Shown in pieces: positions 39,179 to 41,633 of a stretch of DNA of 41,633 bases. The DNA comes from a virus, in the IMG/VR virus record IMGVR_UViG_3300009285_003210, positions 1-41,633 of that record. One strand, given 5' to 3'. A program made the position numbers and the translations under genes. How positions within the stretch are numbered: position 1 is the stretch's first letter; each line of letters opens with the position of its first letter. Under the pieces are notes generated by a model. It was not told the DNA's origin, made no database searches, and was given only the letters and a program-made list of their open reading frames with translations.

Positions 39179-40034
39179 ATCTGTATTTTCTTAATCCTAC
39201 TACCGGTCGCCCTTCCTCAATATACTGTTCCGCACGCAATTTCTTATCGTATTCACACAGTGTCATCTCAATATCGCGCATCTCTAATTCAAGGTCTGTG
39301 AAATGATGAGCGTTACACAGAAGAATATGCATCATGGCAATAGCGGCATCCCTGCCGCGTATCGCATCCGTGCCGTGGATTCGTTGCAGCCCTCGGATTG
39401 CTCCGGGGCCGGGGTTCGCCCATGTCATGATATCCGGCGCATCCTGCAAGAGAGACGTATGCCGCAGGTCAGTTACGATCTCATAGGCAACAAACGGACC
39501 GATACCCGGCATGCGCTGTAGATGCAGCCATACGTTTTCTAATGTCCAGCGTGAAATCCTGCGGATGAATTCCTTGCGGTGTTCCCAGAAGTAATCAAGG
39601 CGATCACAAACACCTTCAAGCTTATTCTTGCCCTTAAGGTCTGTTCCGGCTATCAGGTAGGCGTTGTTGAATATCTTATGCCCCATCTGTTGGTCGACAA
39701 TGAGGCCGCTGGCGACGCCGCCGTTGCGATGAATTGTCCAATCGCGCGACCAGCCGATAGTCTTCAACGTAGGCGGCCAGTTGAAGAACCGGGCTACGGC
39801 CATGTTGAAGATCAATACTTCGGGTGGCGCTTTGCGATTGCGCCAGTTCTGCGCGATCCATTTTGTGACTGTATCCTGCTCGCGGTACACGTTGCAGAAG
39901 TAATAATCGCGCAAGATTGGGTCTTTCGTCCACGGCCACGGCGCTCCGGCTTCTTTCTTGAGATAGATAGCCTGCCGCTCTTCCATGAAGCGGAAGAACC
40001 CCTCAACGCTGCCGTTTCGCGTAACTGTACTCAT
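39168..40034 (-). CDS. DNA base hypermodification protein (5-hmdU DNA kinase / thymine pyrophosphorylase family)
   Basis: 288 residues. It matches the family first described as alpha-glutamyl/putrescinyl thymine pyrophosphorylase and later shown to include 5-hydroxymethyluridine DNA kinases: FFRFMEERQAIYLKKEAG, PWPWTKDPILRDYYFCNVYR with the following DTVTKWI, a helix-hairpin-helix (MPGIGPFVAYEIVTDL, about 175-190), and WANPGPGAIRGLQRIHG. In phages of the SP10 or ViI kind these proteins activate 5-hydroxymethyluracil in DNA for further substitution. Here it follows a thymidylate synthase-like gene, fitting thymine hypermodification. The family is well supported; kinase activity is inferred. 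Confidence 0.75.
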   Translation of the reverse strand: MSTVTRNGSVEGFFRFMEERQAIYLKKEAGAPWPWTKDPILRDYYFCNVYREQDTVTKWIAQNWRNRKAPPEVLIFNMAVARFFNWPPTLKTIGWSRDWTIHRNGGVASGLIVDQQMGHKIFNNAYLIAGTDLKGKNKLEGVCDRLDYFWEHRKEFIRRISRWTLENVWLHLQRMPGIGPFVAYEIVTDLRHTSLLQDAPDIMTWANPGPGAIRGLQRIHGTDAIRGRDAAIAMMHILLCNAHHFTDLELEMRDIEMTLCEYDKKLRAEQYIEEGRPVVGLRKYRYGR

Positions 40035-40297
40035 TTCATGTCTTCAATCCACCTATGTAGTACGCGAAGCTCTTGTTGTAAATACGCTTCCGGCGCTGTT
40101 TCGGCACGAAACCATAATCCTTCATCTTTAGCCTGTTCGTCGGCTAAGCCCCACAGTGGGCGGAGTTTCTCTTCAATAAAATCCTTCTCGTACTGATCAA
40201 GAATCTTTAACGTAGCTATCGAATCCTGCGGTAAGACTTTTGGTTTTAATGGGTCATACCAGCCAAATGCTCTCAGGAGATCTTCTCGTGTCATCAT
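40031..40297 (-). CDS. Hypothetical 88-residue protein
   Basis: Starts MMTREDLLRAFGWYDPLKPK, then helices (LKILDQYEKDFIEEKLRPLW; YLQQELRVLHRWIEDMK). It is acidic-helical and overlaps both neighbours by four bases: the thymidylate synthase-like gene upstream and the hypermodification-type gene downstream. It may assist that pathway, but no family is recognised. Confidence 0.55.
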   Translation of the reverse strand: MMTREDLLRAFGWYDPLKPKVLPQDSIATLKILDQYEKDFIEEKLRPLWGLADEQAKDEGLWFRAETAPEAYLQQELRVLHRWIEDMK

Positions 40298-41633
40298 GGT
40301 TTTTCATCTATCCAAATCTGTGCCGCCTTGAGCCAGTCAGAATAACTATCGACATGGCGGCAGTCATCCCAGATTGTTTCTAGCCGCCCAAGCCGATACC
40401 CGCGCAAGAAGTCATTCGCGAACATTAGGAACGGGATTGGCCCTTCGTAGTCGTCGCCGCTTTCCAGAGCCGCGTTACATGCTTCTACTAAAGTATCAAG
40501 CGGAATGGCCTCTGTAAACGCCAGCCTATGCACTGGCATTTCTGGCAGCGGCTCAAAGCCGTGCGCCAGCATGTTCTTCGTAATATCCCAGTTTGGTCCC
40601 ATGCCTTCGCCGCCCGTATAGACATGCAGACTGTTTGAAAGGTGTGTCTGTGTCCCCATCTCTACACCAAGCCGCGCAGCCAGCCAATCTAGCAAGATGC
40701 CAAACGTAGGGATATTGACGGCGTAGAGCCCCCAGTGCAGGTCGTTAGACCTATTGATGACGGTCATATGCAGCTTGCCATCGCGAAGCTTGAACATGAT
40801 CATGTCATTGCAGTTATGTACTAAGACCCCGGAGCCAACAAAGAAATTGTGGTTATCTTCTACAATTAGATCGTATACCGGCTCCGCGACAGTCAATGTC
40901 TTTATACTGACAACCTTATGATTATTTTCAACGGCAGATACATAATTTGACCAACTCCCCCATCGCACTTGAATAGTGCTGGGGCTGAATGTGCCACGGT
41001 ACTTCTCCCAGAAGTTCCTATATGTGATCTTTCCTTCTTCTTCAAGGAGGCGGCGGCCCATACGCACCAATTCAAATTCAGTTAGCTTTTTACTCGAATG
41101 ATATGAAGAAGGGATAGAGAATTCATGCCCTTGGTTAGTAGAGCGATGGTACTTAGCGTGTTTACCATGCTCAATCAGAACTAAATTATCTTTGTGATTG
41201 TCCATGCCATTGTGATTATCATGATGAACATCATGACCTGCCGGAAGCGGCCCGTTTAGGAATTCATAGTATTCACGGTGAACTGCCCGGCGATTTTTCC
41301 CTGCCCAATTCTTTGTAATGTTTTTGATGAATGCTTCGCGCCCTTTGTAACTAAATAGTCGGATAGGAATTAGGCTATTGCCCTCGTTTAGTTCATCGGC
41401 CCGCACCCAAGAATATGTTGTGGTAGAAGCGTGCTTCGCTTCATGCCCAAGTCGTTGGCGATTCTTGATAAGAACCTTGTGATCGGGAGTCAGCTTGATC
41501 GTAGAGCCATCATCGAGTGTAAGTAGAATAAGTTGCTTGCAGCCAGATTCTTTGCCAACGGCCCATTTGATTTCAATTTCGTCTGTATCTTCGTTAAGAG
41601 TGTAGACGGGGTATGTTCTTCCAACAAGCTTGC
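40294..41633 (-). CDS. Thymidylate synthase-like protein interrupted by an intein (5' end outside window)
   Basis: The frame is open to the right window edge. After the intein, the C-terminal extein (40294-40812) is thymidylate synthase-like: CNDMIMFKLRDGKLHMTVI begins with the catalytic Cys; RSNDLHWGLYAVN keeps the RS.D...G....N block, the Asn that favours uracil over cytosine substrates; SLHVY keeps the His and Tyr of D.H.Y, with Ser in place of the Asp. So it may make dTMP or, as in hypermodifying phages, 5-hydroxymethyl-dUMP. After about 40660 the rest differs from typical enzymes (FANDFLRGYRLGRLETIWDD). The N-extein is not visible. Confidence 0.75.
   Translation of the reverse strand, partial: KLVGRTYPVYTLNEDTDEIEIKWAVGKESGCKQLILLTLDDGSTIKLTPDHKVLIKNRQRLGHEAKHASTTTYSWVRADELNEGNSLIPIRLFSYKGREAFIKNITKNWAGKNRRAVHREYYEFLNGPLPAGHDVHHDNHNGMDNHKDNLVLIEHGKHAKYHRSTNQGHEFSIPSSYHSSKKLTEFELVRMGRRLLEEEGKITYRNFWEKYRGTFSPSTIQVRWGSWSNYVSAVENNHKVVSIKTLTVAEPVYDLIVEDNHNFFVGSGVLVHNCNDMIMFKLRDGKLHMTVINRSNDLHWGLYAVNIPTFGILLDWLAARLGVEMGTQTHLSNSLHVYTGGEGMGPNWDITKNMLAHGFEPLPEMPVHRLAFTEAIPLDTLVEACNAALESGDDYEGPIPFLMFANDFLRGYRLGRLETIWDDCRHVDSYSDWLKAAQIWIDEKP
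40813..41633 (-). other. HNH-containing intein, N-terminus outside window
   Basis: Block B is seen near 41500 (LTPDHKVLI, T-x-x-H form). The middle holds an HNH endonuclease domain (HREYYEFLNGPLPAGHDVHH, then DNHNGMDNHKDNLVLIEHG). The end is a classical intein C-terminus: VYDLIVEDNHNFFVGSG followed by VLVHN, with the next residue Cys. Splicing would join the exteins at that Cys, which is also the catalytic residue of the thymidylate synthase-like host protein. Block A with the first Cys lies beyond the edge. Confidence 0.85.

Noticed and set aside
1-41633. tRNA genes, integrase, repressor or attachment sites
   Set aside because: None recognised by eye on either strand; the gaps are too short for most RNA genes.

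Overview
The window is an almost fully coding, 41.6 kb piece of a tailed double-stranded DNA phage genome. The visible tail genes (two tail-tube paralogues, a frameshifted chaperone pair, a 1229-residue tape measure, a baseplate hub) and the absence of any sheath gene point to a siphovirus with a long non-contractile tail. No integrase, repressor, tRNA, CRISPR array or host gene was seen. The terminase lies outside the window or in the cut gene at the left edge. The host cannot be named from the sequence.

Plus strand, 1-33.3 kb (virion and lysis): HTH protein and portal; a sugar-modification cassette (C-methyltransferase, glycosyltransferase-like protein, second methyltransferase); a collagen-like, His-rich fibre; a GC-rich island (about 6.6-10.2 kb) with the fibre tip, a GNAT protein and further surface-type proteins; an HK97-gp10-like tail-completion protein; a homing endonuclease; a Mu-I-like protease with a nested scaffold; decoration protein and major capsid protein; a second glycosyltransferase cassette (16.1-18.6 kb); connector and terminator candidates; tail tubes, chaperones, tape measure; a 1557-residue hub carrying two duplicated propeller regions; then an XhlA-like protein, a holin, an amidase, and a small CsrA-like translational regulator at the very end.

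Minus strand, 33.3-41.6 kb (DNA metabolism, tightly overlapping genes read right to left): an intein-containing thymidylate synthase-like enzyme that runs off the right edge, an 88-residue protein, a member of the 5-hmdU DNA kinase / thymine pyrophosphorylase family, an HNH endonuclease and a likely remnant of another, RecA, a Vsr-like nuclease, a Cas4/RecB-like nuclease, a RuvC-like resolvase, a second GNAT protein and a free-standing TSCPD domain related to class II ribonucleotide reductase. The two arms converge and overlap at about 33.3 kb.

The most interesting points are: (i) a phage-encoded CsrA homologue, with a CsrA-type hairpin covering the start codon of the gene after the major capsid gene and a CAGGGATG core in its own leader; (ii) a thymidylate synthase-like protein next to a thymine-hypermodification family protein, suggesting modified thymine in the phage DNA; (iii) an intein inserted exactly before the catalytic cysteine of the thymidylate synthase-like enzyme; (iv) unusual translation signals: an apparent AUU start, an A7 frameshift site and an in-frame nested scaffold start; and (v) clear mosaicism in base composition, even inside single genes.
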